From an uncultured Methanobrevibacter sp. (lineage in GTDB: Archaea > Methanobacteriota > Methanobacteria > Methanobacteriales > Methanobacteriaceae), in contig NZ_CACWVY010000022.1 in the NCBI RefSeq assembly GCF_902764455.1, positions 1 through 46,057 on the forward strand: a stretch of 46,057 nt of DNA. Reading direction: 5' to 3'. This document shows, piece after piece, positions 1 through 9,847 of this stretch (position 1 is its first letter; each line of letters opens with the position of its first letter). A program made the position numbers and the translations under genes. Under the pieces are notes generated by a model. That model was not told the origin of the DNA, ran no database searches, and saw only the letters and a program-made list of their open reading frames with translations.

Positions 1-365
1 TTGCAAAGAACAAATTCAAATGTAAAATAAAAAGAACAATAACATGTCAAAATCAAAAACAAAGAGAAAATATCACTTATTTAACAAAAACAAGCAAAAC
101 ATCGATATTCACTTAAATTTTGACATGGTTTCTACAAGGTTTATTTTTTCATATATACATAGCTTACTGGATTGTACTATTTTTTATTTCTGCATTCGTT
201 TACTTTCATAAGGGGCTGTTTATTCAACTGTTTTTGGAAGCAACTATCAAAATATTTATGAGTTCTTTTTATTATTGTGGAGTTTGTTTTGATGGTCGAA
301 AGTGTTATTATTTAATTTGTGTAATAAATAGTATTAACTAGTATGTTTATTTGGAGGAACTGGTA
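1..365. other. AT-rich leader region with no convincing gene
   Basis: The first 365 bases are AT-rich. A 73-codon open frame at 120-341 on the plus strand encodes a hydrophobic, Phe/Tyr/Ile-rich peptide, but no ribosome binding site precedes it and its composition looks like translated AT-rich spacer. I do not call it. The last part of the region presumably carries the promoter of the Ig-like protein gene that follows; TTATTTAAT near 306-314 is a possible TATA element. Confidence 0.5.
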
Positions 366-983
366 ATGGAAAACAAAAATATAATCATAATATTACTTGC
401 AATAATTGTTGTTCTTGCATCTGCAATAGGAGTAATGTTTTTAAATCCAATGCATGCTAAAGAACCAACAAAAATTAAAATTACAAGTGATAATGAGCAA
501 AATGAAGGTGGAAATCTATCTGTTAAATTAACTGATTTAAACAATACTCCAATATCAAAACAGGCAATTAATGTTACAATTACCAACAGCAAAGGCAAAG
601 TGATTACTGATGAGATTATTAAAACCGATTCCAAAGGAAAAGCTAAATTGGATTTTGATTTAAAGAAAGGCAAGTATAATGTAACGGTTAGCTACGGTGG
701 AAATGAGAATTATACGGGAAACAACACAACACAGAAATTGACTATTAAAGAAGAAGTTATAGAAGCCCAAAATGATTACAGTTCTCAATCTCAATCTGAA
801 TCTCAATCTTCATCAGGCAATCCGTATGATGTCAATAATCTTCCTCCAAGCAATGATCCTTATCGGGAAACCAGCAGAGAGCAAATTGATGAAAATTATG
901 TAATGCAGAAATATGAAGACGGTTATATTAGTTATGTTGATTTAAGAACTGGGGAAAGAAGAAGCGGAGGATTTTACAAGTAA
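366..983 (+). CDS. membrane-anchored protein with one Ig-like domain
   Basis: The product has 205 residues: a short N-terminal hydrophobic anchor (about residues 5-27), one bacterial Ig-like/adhesin-type beta domain (about 35-125, with the recurring pattern of T-D-S-K-G-K-A-K followed by Y-N-V-T-V-S-Y-G-G-N), a Ser/Gln-rich linker and a polar tail. Such domains are abundant in Methanobrevibacter adhesin-like proteins, so a cell-envelope location is likely. The start is ATG 366, because GGAGG at 353-357 sits eight bases upstream; an in-frame TTG at 351 would overlap that site. No enzymatic motif is visible. Confidence 0.75.
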   Translation: MENKNIIIILLAIIVVLASAIGVMFLNPMHAKEPTKIKITSDNEQNEGGNLSVKLTDLNNTPISKQAINVTITNSKGKVITDEIIKTDSKGKAKLDFDLKKGKYNVTVSYGGNENYTGNNTTQKLTIKEEVIEAQNDYSSQSQSESQSSSGNPYDVNNLPPSNDPYRETSREQIDENYVMQKYEDGYISYVDLRTGERRSGGFYK

Positions 984-1262
984 TAATGAGTACATAAAAA
1001 CAAAATAATGCTGTCTAATCAAGTTACATAAGGGTGTATGATTAAATTGATAATATTTTTGTGAAGTATTATTAAAAAGAGAGATAAATGGTGTTTAACC
1101 GACTAAATTAAACACCAGTGTTTTTTTGAGGAAAATTAGTGTTTGGCAGATTTTTAATTTTCCAACGACTTGTTTCAAATTAGGGAAAATTGTCAAAAAT
1201 ATAATTTAAGACGATTCTAATTTTGGAGAGTTTTTGTATTTATTTTGGACGTGATATTGAAT
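984..1262. other. intergenic region with overlapping inverted repeats
   Basis: No gene is visible between the Ig-like protein and the transporter. At 1090-1116 a perfect 9-bp inverted repeat (GGTGTTTAA / TTAAACACC) has a 9-base loop. Its right arm is shared with a second, mutually exclusive 6-bp hairpin (AAACAC / GTGTTT, 1110-1123) that runs into a T7 tract at 1121-1127. This could be a terminator for the upstream gene, or a two-state structure. The rest is AT-rich with nothing else recognisable. Confidence 0.5.
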
Positions 1263-1349
1263 ATTTAGGTATACCTAAATTTCATCACCAATTATACTGT
1301 TGTTGTAACTAGTATATAAATGTTACTATTTTTTAGGTATGCCTAAAAA
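1263..1349 (+). promoter_or_regulatory. promoter with two DtxR-like palindromic operators
   Basis: A perfect 18-bp palindrome, ATTTAGGTATACCTAAAT, lies at 1263-1280. A near-perfect 20-bp copy lies at 1330-1349 (TTTTTAGGTATGCCTAAAAA, one mismatched pair). A TATA box, TATATAAA, is at 1313-1320 between them, so transcription should start near 1340, inside the second palindrome. The TTAGG...CCTAA half-sites resemble those bound by DtxR/IdeR/MDR1-type metal regulators. The regulator assignment is inference; the symmetry and the placement around the TATA box are directly visible. Confidence 0.6.
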
Positions 1350-1417
1350 TATCTCCGAAAAAATAAAGTAATGCAACCAACATAGTATATCCAGGACTTT
1401 AGGTTTTTGGTGATTTA

Positions 1418-2062
1418 ATGTTTGAAAATGTGACAAAAGCTAGGGCATATGCATATTTGGCGGGAGTATTTTGGGCATTCATGATCATATCTAATATACT
1501 GGCCACCAGAACATTGGAAATAGAATTTATAGTGTTGCCGTGTTCAATACTCACATTTCCGGTACTGTTCATTGTAAATGATATTTTGTCGGAGATATAC
1601 GGTTATAATATGACAAAAGATATTATTTATTTGGGTTTCATAATCAACACTTTCGCAATTGTTCTCTATCATATTGCAATGCTTTTCCCTTCAAACAGTC
1701 CTAATGCAGATGCATTTGCAATGCTTCTGTCAACTACTCCCAGACTGTTTGTTGCAGGACTTATCTCATATATGCTTGGTAATCTATTGAATTCAAAAGT
1801 TCTGGTTGTGCTGAAAGAAAAATACAGTGATGGGTTATTTGTACGTTGCATACTCAGTACTGTAATCGGTGAGACTGTTGATTCTATTATTTTCATTTCA
1901 ATTTCATTCATCGGTGTTTTGCCGAGTGATGTGGTATTGACCATGATTTGCTGTCAAATTGTATTTAAATCTTTATATGAAATATTGGCTTATCCGGTAA
2001 CCAGAAAAGTAATTTTTCGTCTGAGAACTTTGGATGATGGAGAATTGAAAGGTCAAATTTAA
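1418..2062 (+). CDS. queuosine-precursor transporter family protein (YhhQ/Vut_1)
   Basis: This is an integral membrane protein of 214 residues with about six hydrophobic helices. It matches the COG1738/YhhQ family pattern: an N-terminal helix followed by ISNILATR, the acidic stretch FIVNDILSEIYGY near residues 50-62, and the late ILSTVIGETVDSIIFI segment (about 145-160). Bacterial relatives import 7-deazaguanine precursors of queuosine. In an archaeon the likely cargo is a precursor of archaeosine, which is inference. Start ATG 1418 has GGTGAT at 1409-1414. The gene stands alone behind a promoter with two palindromic operators and ends in a hairpin shared with convergent gatE. Confidence 0.75.
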   Translation: MFENVTKARAYAYLAGVFWAFMIISNILATRTLEIEFIVLPCSILTFPVLFIVNDILSEIYGYNMTKDIIYLGFIINTFAIVLYHIAMLFPSNSPNADAFAMLLSTTPRLFVAGLISYMLGNLLNSKVLVVLKEKYSDGLFVRCILSTVIGETVDSIIFISISFIGVLPSDVVLTMICCQIVFKSLYEILAYPVTRKVIFRLRTLDDGELKGQI

Positions 2063-2076
2063 AAAAAGAGTATATT

Positions 2077-2096
2077 GGAAACTCATTTGAGTTTCC
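2077..2096. terminator. bidirectional hairpin terminator
   Basis: GGAAACTC (2077-2084), loop ATTT, GAGTTTCC (2089-2096) form a perfect 8-bp stem between two convergent genes. An A7 run at 2061-2067 supplies a U-tract for the minus-strand transcript. TTAATTTTT beyond the stem supplies a weaker one for the plus strand. The stem abuts the gatE stop codon. Confidence 0.6.
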
Positions 2097-3962
2097 CTAA
2101 ATTAATTTTTGAATTTCTTCACGAACAATCTTGTTAACCATACCACCGTCGGCTTTTCCTTTAAGTTGTTTCATACACATTCCCATTAAAGGACCCATTG
2201 CACCCATTTGACGTTCTTTAACCATTGATTCATTGTTTGCTACAATTTCAGCAATGATTTTTGCCACGTCATCTTCACTGAGCATGGTTAAATTGTTTTT
2301 CTCTGCAATTTCAGCTATTTCAACGTCAGGAGTTTTGATTGTTTCAACCGCAAGTTTTCTTACACTGTCTTTAGCAATTTTACCCTCTGCCAAAAGAGAA
2401 AATATTGCTTTGTAGTGATCAAGGGTCAGTACATCAACATCAAATCCTTCCCTTTTGATTTCTCTTAAATCATATGCAAGAAGTGAAGCGACCGGTGTTG
2501 CATCAACATCAACCTCAGCTAAAATTGCTTCAAACATGTCAGCTTCCTGCCTTTTGACAAGCTGTGTTGCCAGGTCTTCACTTAAATTGTACTCTTCAAT
2601 GATTCTGGCCTGTTTGACATCAGGAAGTTCCGGCAGATTATTTGCAATAGGTTCAATTCTGTCATTGGTAATCTTGAATAAGGGAATATCTGTTTCAAGA
2701 TACATCCTGTTTGCGGTTGGAAGAGGTCTCATGTATTCTGTGTTACCGTCATCAAGGGCTTTACGGGTTTCTTCAACAACACCTTCAAGACCTAATTGTG
2801 CTCTTCTTTTAACTTCTTCCAAAGCGGATACTGCAATGTCTTCATCGTGAGCTACAATGATAAATGCGTCCTCATCACCAACATTTAAAAATTCAGTGAC
2901 TTTATCAACTTCATCTTGAGTAATTCCGTAAGCAGGCAATTCATCTGAATGGAATATTCCTGCAACGCCACGTTTTTTAGCATAGCTTGCAATTTCAGTA
3001 CCGAATCTTCTTCCAGGTTGTACTTCACGACCAATCAAACTGTCATAACCTTTCAAAACAACCGCTTTAATTGTTTGAGCAGATTTCAATATTTTTGATT
3101 CTGTATCTTCGAGAAGTTCATCCAAATCATGAATCTCTTCTAAAACTTCAGCATTTCTTGCATTAAGTTCTTTTTTAATTTCAATTAAAGCTAATTGTCT
3201 TTGAACTTCACGGTTTACAATTTCAGCCATCAAATCAAGATCCTGAACACCTTTGATTTCTACACGTGCACCTTCTGCTATGGAAATGTTCAAATCCTGT
3301 CTGATTGTACCGAGACCTCTTTTAACGTTGGTACTTCTTAGAATCTGACCGAGCATATATGCAACTTCACGAACCTGGTCCGGATGATGCATTGAAGGGT
3401 CAGTTGTAATTTCAGCAAGAGGTATTCCCAAACGGTCCAGTCTGAATTCTGTGAATCCGTCTTTGGTTTCAACTCTTCTTGCAGCATCCTCTTCAAGACC
3501 TAAACTTTCAATAACAACTCTTCCGTATGGAGTGTCAAGATATCCGTCGGTTGCAACCATACCTGTTCTCTGGAATCCTCCTGTATTACTTCCGTCGATT
3601 ACCTGTTTTCTCATTGTATGGAATTCATCAACAATGTGCATATTCATTAAACATGCGATTGTAATACAAATATCCAATGCTTCTTCATTCAGGCTGTGAG
3701 GAGGTTCATCATCGTTTTCAACCAAACATGTATGTTTTGCAAAGTTTTCATATTTGAAATTCAGACCCCTTAAGGATTCCTGCAGTGCCGCACGGTCAAT
3801 CTCACCAAGTTCGGACTGTGTCGGCCTTAGTTTTCTTTGAACCAGTTCATCAAAATCATCATCAACAAGCTCTGTTTTACATGGACAGAATAGCTTATGC
3901 TTACTGTTTAACTGCTGGTGAATTTCAAGTCCCATCATTAATCCTAATTTTTCATAATCCAT
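2097..3962 (-). CDS. gatE: glutamyl-tRNA(Gln) amidotransferase subunit E
   Basis: GatE (621 residues) is the kinase/transamidase subunit of the archaeal GatDE complex, which converts Glu-tRNA(Gln) to Gln-tRNA(Gln) in the cytoplasm. The GatB/GatE catalytic domain is at the N terminus ([21 protein letters not shown], then [10 protein letters not shown] and [14 protein letters not shown]). An AspRS-type insertion domain follows at about 280-420, and a YqeY-like tail ends in the [17 protein letters not shown] segment. The length is normal for the family. It lies directly behind gatD: the AGGTGAT ribosome binding site overlaps the gatD stop, so translation of the pair is probably coupled. Confidence 0.95.
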   Translation of the reverse strand: MDYEKLGLMMGLEIHQQLNSKHKLFCPCKTELVDDDFDELVQRKLRPTQSELGEIDRAALQESLRGLNFKYENFAKHTCLVENDDEPPHSLNEEALDICITIACLMNMHIVDEFHTMRKQVIDGSNTGGFQRTGMVATDGYLDTPYGRVVIESLGLEEDAARRVETKDGFTEFRLDRLGIPLAEITTDPSMHHPDQVREVAYMLGQILRSTNVKRGLGTIRQDLNISIAEGARVEIKGVQDLDLMAEIVNREVQRQLALIEIKKELNARNAEVLEEIHDLDELLEDTESKILKSAQTIKAVVLKGYDSLIGREVQPGRRFGTEIASYAKKRGVAGIFHSDELPAYGITQDEVDKVTEFLNVGDEDAFIIVAHDEDIAVSALEEVKRRAQLGLEGVVEETRKALDDGNTEYMRPLPTANRMYLETDIPLFKITNDRIEPIANNLPELPDVKQARIIEEYNLSEDLATQLVKRQEADMFEAILAEVDVDATPVASLLAYDLREIKREGFDVDVLTLDHYKAIFSLLAEGKIAKDSVRKLAVETIKTPDVEIAEIAEKNNLTMLSEDDVAKIIAEIVANNESMVKERQMGAMGPLMGMCMKQLKGKADGGMVNKIVREEIQKLI

Positions 3963-3971
3963 GCTATCACC

Positions 3972-5282
3972 TTAATTCAAGAAGTCCTCAATTGTGGATT
4001 TTTCTCCAAATTCACCTGCAACGTTTGTTTGCATAATCTCTTTTACTTTTGCATAATCGTCACTTTGACCTAAAGCCCAGCATAACTTGACATATGTTGT
4101 TTCAGGGGTCATGTCAATTCCTGAAATTACTCCTGCATCAATGATGTTACGTCCTGTGGAGTAAACGTTCATGTTGACTCTTCCGTAAAGGCACTGTGAG
4201 GTCATGATTACTGGTATCTTTTCATCTTCTGCTCTTTTAAATGAGTCGATAATGTCATTTGGAACATGTCCAAGTCCTGTTCCTTCAATTACAAGGCCTT
4301 TATATCCTTTGTCAATGTGATATTCGATGAAGTCAGCAGATATTCCTGGAAAACTTTTGATAAATCCGACTTTTTCCTCAATGGATGTATTCAATTCCAG
4401 TTCGTTTTCACCACGTTTTGTGTATGCGTAGTCTGGATTAACTGTAACTTTTCTGTTTTGGATTTTAGCTATAGGCTGAGCGTTGATGCTTCTGAATGTG
4501 TCTCTTCTTGAAGTGTGCATTTTTCTAACCTTTGTTCCTTTGTGAAGGTATGTGTATTCATCATTCAGGCTTCCGTGCATACACACACAAACTTCTGCAA
4601 TGTCTGATTTCGCAGCAACCACTGAATCAATCAGGTTGATGTTTGCATCACTTGAAGGTCTGTCTGAACTTCTCTGTGCGCCTGTAATAATTATAGGAAC
4701 CGGTGTTTTAAGCATAAAACTCAATGCAGCTGAAGTGTAGTGCATTGTATCGGTACCGTGAGCTATTACAACTCCATCAGCACCTTCTGAAATGTCATTG
4801 GCAATTTCTTCTGCTGCCTTTGCCCAGTATTCAGGCTTCATGTCTTCACTTAATATATTATATAAAGCCTTAACGTTGTAGTTTGCATAGTCCAAAAGTT
4901 CAGGATTTGCTTTTACAAGATCTGATGCGGTAAATGCAGGGTGAACTGCTCCTGTTCTGTAATCAATAACAGATGATACTGTACCTCCGGTTGAGACAAT
5001 TGAAATGTTCTGTTTGGAATCGTCATGGGGAATTTCAGTTTCTCCAAATCCGATTTTTGGCTTTTCACCTTTTTCAACAAGTTCTGCGGTAGTATTATCA
5101 ATAGCTACGCCAATGTTATATCCGCTTGATAATTTAATAACAAGATAGCCGTCATCAGCATCTTCAGGCCTGTCAAGAAGGATACCTGTATAGGAGATAT
5201 CTTCCTTGTTGACTTTGATTTTATCTCCTATGCCCAGACCATACTTTTCTATATAATTTTTTGTATTTTCTTTGTAACTCAT
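3972..5282 (-). CDS. gatD: glutamyl-tRNA(Gln) amidotransferase subunit D
   Basis: GatD (436 residues) is the asparaginase-like subunit that releases ammonia from Gln or Asn for GatE. An N-terminal SH3-like domain (about 1-80) is followed by an L-asparaginase fold. The first nucleophile region, STGGT, is at about 97-101, HGTDT at 175-179, and [12 protein letters not shown] follows. I place the start at ATG 5282; an in-frame TTG one codon earlier is less likely. Only nine bases separate it from the vorA stop, so it appears co-transcribed with the VOR genes, an unusual neighbour for a tRNA-charging function. Confidence 0.95.
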   Translation of the reverse strand: MSYKENTKNYIEKYGLGIGDKIKVNKEDISYTGILLDRPEDADDGYLVIKLSSGYNIGVAIDNTTAELVEKGEKPKIGFGETEIPHDDSKQNISIVSTGGTVSSVIDYRTGAVHPAFTASDLVKANPELLDYANYNVKALYNILSEDMKPEYWAKAAEEIANDISEGADGVVIAHGTDTMHYTSAALSFMLKTPVPIIITGAQRSSDRPSSDANINLIDSVVAAKSDIAEVCVCMHGSLNDEYTYLHKGTKVRKMHTSRRDTFRSINAQPIAKIQNRKVTVNPDYAYTKRGENELELNTSIEEKVGFIKSFPGISADFIEYHIDKGYKGLVIEGTGLGHVPNDIIDSFKRAEDEKIPVIMTSQCLYGRVNMNVYSTGRNIIDAGVISGIDMTPETTYVKLCWALGQSDDYAKVKEIMQTNVAGEFGEKSTIEDFLN

Positions 5283-5291
5283 CAAATCACA

Positions 5292-6731
5292 CTATGAATT
5301 GTTTTTAATCCATTCAGCTCCTGCTTTTAAAACTTCAATGTTCACATCAATGACTTTAGGTTTTGATGCAAACATTTCACGGATTGCATTTTCATAAGAT
5401 TCGCGTTTTAAAACATCACCAAGTTCTGTTAAAGCACCTAAAAGTGCAGTGTTTGCAGTTCTTGCATTTCCATGCTCTTCTGCAATATCCACACATGGCA
5501 TTGCAATGACTTTAACGTCACGGTCTGTTTTAAATTCACCGATTTTTGAATCGTAAAGTATAACTCCTCCCTCTTTAACATCCTGTGAGAACTGTTCAAG
5601 GGAAGGTTTGTTTAAAGCAATAAGAATGTCAATGTCATCAACGACAGGAGTTCCTATGGTTTCATTGGATATTACAACTGAACAGTTTGATTTTCCGCCT
5701 CTCTGTTCTGGTCCGTAACTAGGATACCATGAAACATGTTTTCCTTCAGCACATGCGGCCTGAGCTATTGTAAGTCCTGCACTTAAAACTCCCTGACCTC
5801 CGAATCCGGACACTTTAATGCTTACCGGTTCGATTTCATCATCGATATAACCTGAACCTTCGCCTCTTGTAACATTGAATATTTTATCTAATGATTCTGT
5901 TGAAAAGTCACTTGCAGGTCTTTTTACAGGCTCTTTTGTGTACATATTGTTTCTGAAGTTTTTGACAGGGAATTCTTTTTCCATCTGTTCTTCAATGAAT
6001 TTTTGAGCACTTACAACATCCTGTTTTAAATTGGTAGGACAAGGTGAGAGAACTTCAACAAATGAATATCCTTTTCCTTCTTTCTGAACGGTCAGTGCCT
6101 GTTTTATGGCGAATTTTGCAAGTCTGATTTTTAAAGGATTTGCAAGGGATACTCTTTCAATAAATACAGGTGCCTTTAATGTGTTTATCAGTTCACACAT
6201 ATGGGTAGGATGTCCTGCATAGTCAGGGTCTCTTCCGGTTTGACATGTTACTGTTTTTTCACCAATAAGGGTTGTTGGTGCCATCTGTCCTCCGGTCATT
6301 CCGTAAACAGTATTGTTCACGAAAAATACTGCAATTTTTTCACCACGGTTTGCAGCCTGAAGGGTTTCATTCAATCCGATGGATGCCAAATCCCCATCTC
6401 CCTGATAGCTCATAACAATTGCATTGTCTTCTGCTCTTGAAATACCTGTAGCTACTGCAGGTGCTCTTCCGTGAGCAGTCTGGAAGTTTCCACAGTTAAA
6501 GTAGAAATATGCATATACTGAACATCCGACAGGTGAAATCATGACACATCTTTCCTGGATTCCAAGCTCGTCCATACATTCAGCAATTAATTTATGTAAA
6601 ATTCCGTGTCCACATCCTGCACAGTAGTGAGTTGACTGAATATTTGTTCCTTTTCTCGGATACTCTTCTAGAAGGGATTGTGGATTTCTACGTATTTGCA
6701 CTTCATAATCTTTATTTTCTTTTTCACTCAT
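5292..6731 (-). CDS. vorA: 2-oxoacid:ferredoxin oxidoreductase (VOR type), fused TPP-beta and gamma subunit
   Basis: This 479-residue protein joins the thiamine-diphosphate subunit (1 to about 270) to the gamma subunit (about 300-479), the arrangement and length of VorA in Methanothermobacter. In the TPP half, HYCAGCGHG (about 36-43) and GDGD (111-114), followed by [11 protein letters not shown], mark cofactor binding. In the gamma half, GFGGQG (309-314) and YGPEQRGG are diagnostic. With VorB and VorC it oxidises branched-chain 2-oxoacids to acyl-CoA and reduced ferredoxin, or runs in reverse for biosynthesis. Substrate preference is inferred from architecture. It sits 14 bases behind vorB. 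Confidence 0.88.
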   Translation of the reverse strand: MSEKENKDYEVQIRRNPQSLLEEYPRKGTNIQSTHYCAGCGHGILHKLIAECMDELGIQERCVMISPVGCSVYAYFYFNCGNFQTAHGRAPAVATGISRAEDNAIVMSYQGDGDLASIGLNETLQAANRGEKIAVFFVNNTVYGMTGGQMAPTTLIGEKTVTCQTGRDPDYAGHPTHMCELINTLKAPVFIERVSLANPLKIRLAKFAIKQALTVQKEGKGYSFVEVLSPCPTNLKQDVVSAQKFIEEQMEKEFPVKNFRNNMYTKEPVKRPASDFSTESLDKIFNVTRGEGSGYIDDEIEPVSIKVSGFGGQGVLSAGLTIAQAACAEGKHVSWYPSYGPEQRGGKSNCSVVISNETIGTPVVDDIDILIALNKPSLEQFSQDVKEGGVILYDSKIGEFKTDRDVKVIAMPCVDIAEEHGNARTANTALLGALTELGDVLKRESYENAIREMFASKPKVIDVNIEVLKAGAEWIKNNS

Positions 6732-6745
6732 TTTTCCACATCCTC

Positions 6746-7861
6746 TTAATCAATTATATTTGGACTTGCCTTTTCATCGCTTCTTTCGGATAGGTCAATG
6801 TCCTCATCTTCAATGCCGGCTATTTCATAAATTTTAGCAAGAATCTGTTTTAGTTCAATAAGGTTTCCTCCCATTCTGTTTACAAGATGGGTGTCCTCTT
6901 TTCTTAAAGCAGCAAACTGCACATCAGCCAATAGCTGACCGTTGCTCATTTCAACTGAAATAAAGCTAACTCCTTTGTCTGCGAGTTCTTTAACTTTATC
7001 AACAGGGAAAGGTGATAATGTAATTGGTCTTAAAAGTCCTACTTTTATTCCTTTTGCACGGCTTTTGTCAACTGCTGATCTTGCGATTCTTGAACTGATA
7101 CCGAATGACACAAGAACGATATCTGCATCTTCAACTTGATATTCTTCGTATATTACTTCTTCAGCTTCGATTTTTGCATATTTTTCCTGAAGCTTGTAGT
7201 TGAAGTCTTCCAGTTCATTAAAGTCATTGTAAATTGAAGTGATAAGATTGTCCATGCTTTCTTTATTTCCTTTTACTGCCCATGGCTTATCATTTTTAGG
7301 TTCAATTGCCTTTTCAGGAAATACCAACGGTTCTGCCATCTGGCCGAGGGTACCGTCAGCTAAAACCACTACCGGGTTTCTCCATTTGTCTGCAAGTTCA
7401 AATGCTTTCATTGTCAAGTCACACATTTCCTGAACGCTGTTCGGTGCAAGAACGATATTTTTATAGTTACCGTGACCTCCGCCTTTAACGACCTGATTGT
7501 AGTCTCCCTGTTCAGGTCCAATATTACCCAGTCCAGGTCCTGCTCTCATGATGTCTACAATAACTGCAGGAAGCTCTGCACCTGCAAGGAATGTAAATCC
7601 TTCCTGCATTAAACTGATACCTGGTCCTGATGATGAGGTCATGACTCTGTGTCCGGTTCCTGATGCACCGTAAACCATATTGATGGACGCCTCTTCACTT
7701 TCGGCCTGTACAAAGTTTCTTCCAACCATCGGGAAGTATTTTGATGCTTCGTGTAAGATTTCACTTGCAGGAGTAATAGGGTATCCAAAAAAACAGTCAC
7801 ACCCGGCATACATTGCACCAATGACAACTGCAGTATTTCCTTTTACCATTTGATTACTCAT
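6746..7861 (-). CDS. vorB: 2-oxoacid:ferredoxin oxidoreductase (VOR type), alpha subunit
   Basis: The alpha subunit of the oxidoreductase has 371 residues. It begins with the pyrimidine-binding domain ([21 protein letters not shown], then ITPASE at about 28-33 and a [14 protein letters not shown] loop near 75-88). A C-terminal transketolase-like domain starts near 245 ([17 protein letters not shown]). The KEG-type TSSSGPG loop and QAESEEASI are family hallmarks. The start codon directly follows the vorC stop (TAAATG spacing zero on the coding strand) with a GGGGG ribosome binding site inside vorC, so translation is probably coupled. Confidence 0.9.
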   Translation of the reverse strand: MSNQMVKGNTAVVIGAMYAGCDCFFGYPITPASEILHEASKYFPMVGRNFVQAESEEASINMVYGASGTGHRVMTSSSGPGISLMQEGFTFLAGAELPAVIVDIMRAGPGLGNIGPEQGDYNQVVKGGGHGNYKNIVLAPNSVQEMCDLTMKAFELADKWRNPVVVLADGTLGQMAEPLVFPEKAIEPKNDKPWAVKGNKESMDNLITSIYNDFNELEDFNYKLQEKYAKIEAEEVIYEEYQVEDADIVLVSFGISSRIARSAVDKSRAKGIKVGLLRPITLSPFPVDKVKELADKGVSFISVEMSNGQLLADVQFAALRKEDTHLVNRMGGNLIELKQILAKIYEIAGIEDEDIDLSERSDEKASPNIID

Positions 7862-8146
7862 TTAGTTTCCCCCTTGATTAGTTGCCTTTGCTTTAATCAT
7901 TCTTGCAACTGAATCGTTTACAATCTTTTTATACTGATGTACTTCCAGCGCCAATGGTTCAGGACATGTAAAGTAACAGTCTTTACATCCTGTACATCCA
8001 TTTCCGCTGTAATATGCAAACTGATATCCTGCATCGTTCATGTCATCACTGAGTATGATGGCATTTTGAGGACATCCTGTTATGCATCTTTTACATCCTT
8101 TGCATAATTCTTTATTAATAACGGGATAAGATATCTCTTCTGTCAT
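7862..8146 (-). CDS. vorC: 2-oxoacid:ferredoxin oxidoreductase (VOR type), ferredoxin-like delta subunit
   Basis: This 94-residue ferredoxin-like subunit carries two [4Fe-4S] motifs: C15-x2-C18-x2-C21-x3-C25-P and C51-x2-C54-x2-C57-x3-C61-P. It relays electrons between the TPP site of VorAB and soluble ferredoxin. It is somewhat longer than a minimal delta subunit because of a polar C-terminal tail. It lies 13 bases behind the acyl-CoA synthetase gene. The ribosome binding site is weak (GATGAT). Confidence 0.88.
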   Translation of the reverse strand: MTEEISYPVINKELCKGCKRCITGCPQNAIILSDDMNDAGYQFAYYSGNGCTGCKDCYFTCPEPLALEVHQYKKIVNDSVARMIKAKATNQGGN

Positions 8147-8159
8147 TTATATCATCTGA

Positions 8160-9827
8160 TTAATTTTTATTATCATTTTCTCTTATTTCAACTCTTCTTA
8201 TTTTACCGCTGATGGTTTCAGGAAGTTCATCAACATATTCAACCATCCTTGGGTATTTATAAGGAGCTGTAACTCTTTTAACATGATTTTGTATGTCTTT
8301 AGTTAATGAATCTGATGCTTCGAAGCCAGGCTGCAGTACAATACTTGCCTTTACGATTTGACCTCTGACTTCATCAGGATAAGCGGTAATTGCACAGTGT
8401 GCCACTGCTTCATGGGATAAAACTGCACTTTCCACTTCGTAAGGTCCGATACGGTAACCTGAAGATTTGATTATGTCGTCATTTCTTCCAACAAAGTGAA
8501 CATATCCTTCTTCATCTACCCATGCGGTATCTCCGCAGTGGTAATATCCGTCGTGGATTTGCTGTCTGTATTTCTCATCATCATTTACATAGTCTTTAAA
8601 TAATCCAGGAATAGGTTTGTCTCCCATCTTAAAACAGAGTTCTCCTTCCTCACCGATTTCAACTTCATTGTGGTCTTCATCAAGAAGATGTAAATCAAAG
8701 AGAGGAGAAGGTTTTCCGATGGATCCTACCTTTGCATCAAGCCATATGAATGTTCCGATTGATAATGTGGTTTCGGTCTGTCCGAATCCTTCTTTGATTC
8801 TTAAGCCTGAAAGGTCATAGAATCTTTCGGATACTTCGGGAGGCAAAGGTTCTCCTGCGGTTGTAACGTATTTCAGATTTGAAAGGTCATATCCTTCAAT
8901 ATTTTCTTTGATGATGAATCTGTAAATTGTTGGAGGAGCACAGAATGTGTCCACCTTATTTTCAATGATTTTGTCAAGGAGTTTCAATCCGTTGAATCTG
9001 TCGTAATCGTAAATGAATATACTTGTTCCCGCAATCCACTGGCCGTAAAGGTTTCCCCATACTGCTTTTCCCCATCCGGTATCTGCTGCTGTGTGGTGGA
9101 TTCCGTCTTCTACAACATTATGCCAGTATTTGGCTGTAGGAATATGTCCTAGTGAGTAGGTATGCTTGTGTGAAACCATTTTCGGAAGTCCGCTGGTTCC
9201 TGATGTGAAATAAATAAGGAATATTTCTTCTGCATAAGTCTTATCATCACCGGTTGGTCTTTCAAATACTGCACTTTCCTTTTCAATAGCTTCATTGAAG
9301 TTAATCCAGCCGTCCCTATCAGTTTCGATAACAAGCTTTTTCAATTCAATTCCCAGTGATTTTTCAGCTTCCTCATAATCAGGTAAAAGTGAATCCTCTT
9401 CGACTGAAACGACCATTTTGGCATTTGACTGCTGTATTCTGAAGTCAATATCATGGAGTTTCAACATATGGGTTCCGGGAATTGCTATTGCACCTATTTT
9501 ATGAAGTGCTACCATACAGAACCAGAATTCATATCTGTTTTTTAAGGTCAGTATTACACTGTCGCCTTTTTTAATACCTAATCTTTTAAATAGGTTTGCT
9601 GTTCTGTTTGAATATTCTTTCATTTCTTTGAAAGTGAATGTGTGGTTTTCATCATTGTCATTTGTCCAGATTAATGCTATTTTATCCGGATCTATTTCTG
9701 CATATTTGTCCACTACATCAAATCCAAAATTATAATCCTCATTGTATTTTAATTTGAAATTTTCATGAAAATCTTCATAAGAGTCATAATCCACTCTTTC
9801 TACAAAATCCTGTATAACTGATGTCAT
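8160..9827 (-). CDS. AMP-forming acyl-CoA synthetase
   Basis: This 555-residue member of the ANL adenylating superfamily makes acyl-CoA from a carboxylic acid, ATP and CoA. The P-loop motif TSGTSGLPK is at about 208-216, the adenylate-binding motif GFGQTETT lies in the middle, and the hinge region is GDTAWVDEEGYVHFVGRNDD. The catalytic lysine near the C terminus is K542 in ETISGKIRR. Overall it resembles medium-chain or branched-chain acyl-CoA synthetases rather than acetyl-CoA synthetase, which has a longer N-terminal region. AGGAGAT precedes the start. Its place directly ahead of vorCBA suggests it activates isobutyrate, isovalerate, 2-methylbutyrate or aryl acids for reductive carboxylation (inference). 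Confidence 0.88.
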   Translation of the reverse strand: MTSVIQDFVERVDYDSYEDFHENFKLKYNEDYNFGFDVVDKYAEIDPDKIALIWTNDNDENHTFTFKEMKEYSNRTANLFKRLGIKKGDSVILTLKNRYEFWFCMVALHKIGAIAIPGTHMLKLHDIDFRIQQSNAKMVVSVEEDSLLPDYEEAEKSLGIELKKLVIETDRDGWINFNEAIEKESAVFERPTGDDKTYAEEIFLIYFTSGTSGLPKMVSHKHTYSLGHIPTAKYWHNVVEDGIHHTAADTGWGKAVWGNLYGQWIAGTSIFIYDYDRFNGLKLLDKIIENKVDTFCAPPTIYRFIIKENIEGYDLSNLKYVTTAGEPLPPEVSERFYDLSGLRIKEGFGQTETTLSIGTFIWLDAKVGSIGKPSPLFDLHLLDEDHNEVEIGEEGELCFKMGDKPIPGLFKDYVNDDEKYRQQIHDGYYHCGDTAWVDEEGYVHFVGRNDDIIKSSGYRIGPYEVESAVLSHEAVAHCAITAYPDEVRGQIVKASIVLQPGFEASDSLTKDIQNHVKRVTAPYKYPRMVEYVDELPETISGKIRRVEIRENDNKN

Positions 9828-9847
9828 TTGATAATCTCCTGTAAATA

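Noticed and set aside
120-341. 73-codon hydrophobic open frame on the plus strand
   Set aside because: No ribosome binding site, no family resemblance, and composition as expected from AT-rich spacer read in frame.
2233-4036. Plus-strand open frames opposite gatE and gatD
   Set aside because: They mirror the codon pattern of the strongly supported minus-strand genes and show no starts or motifs of their own.
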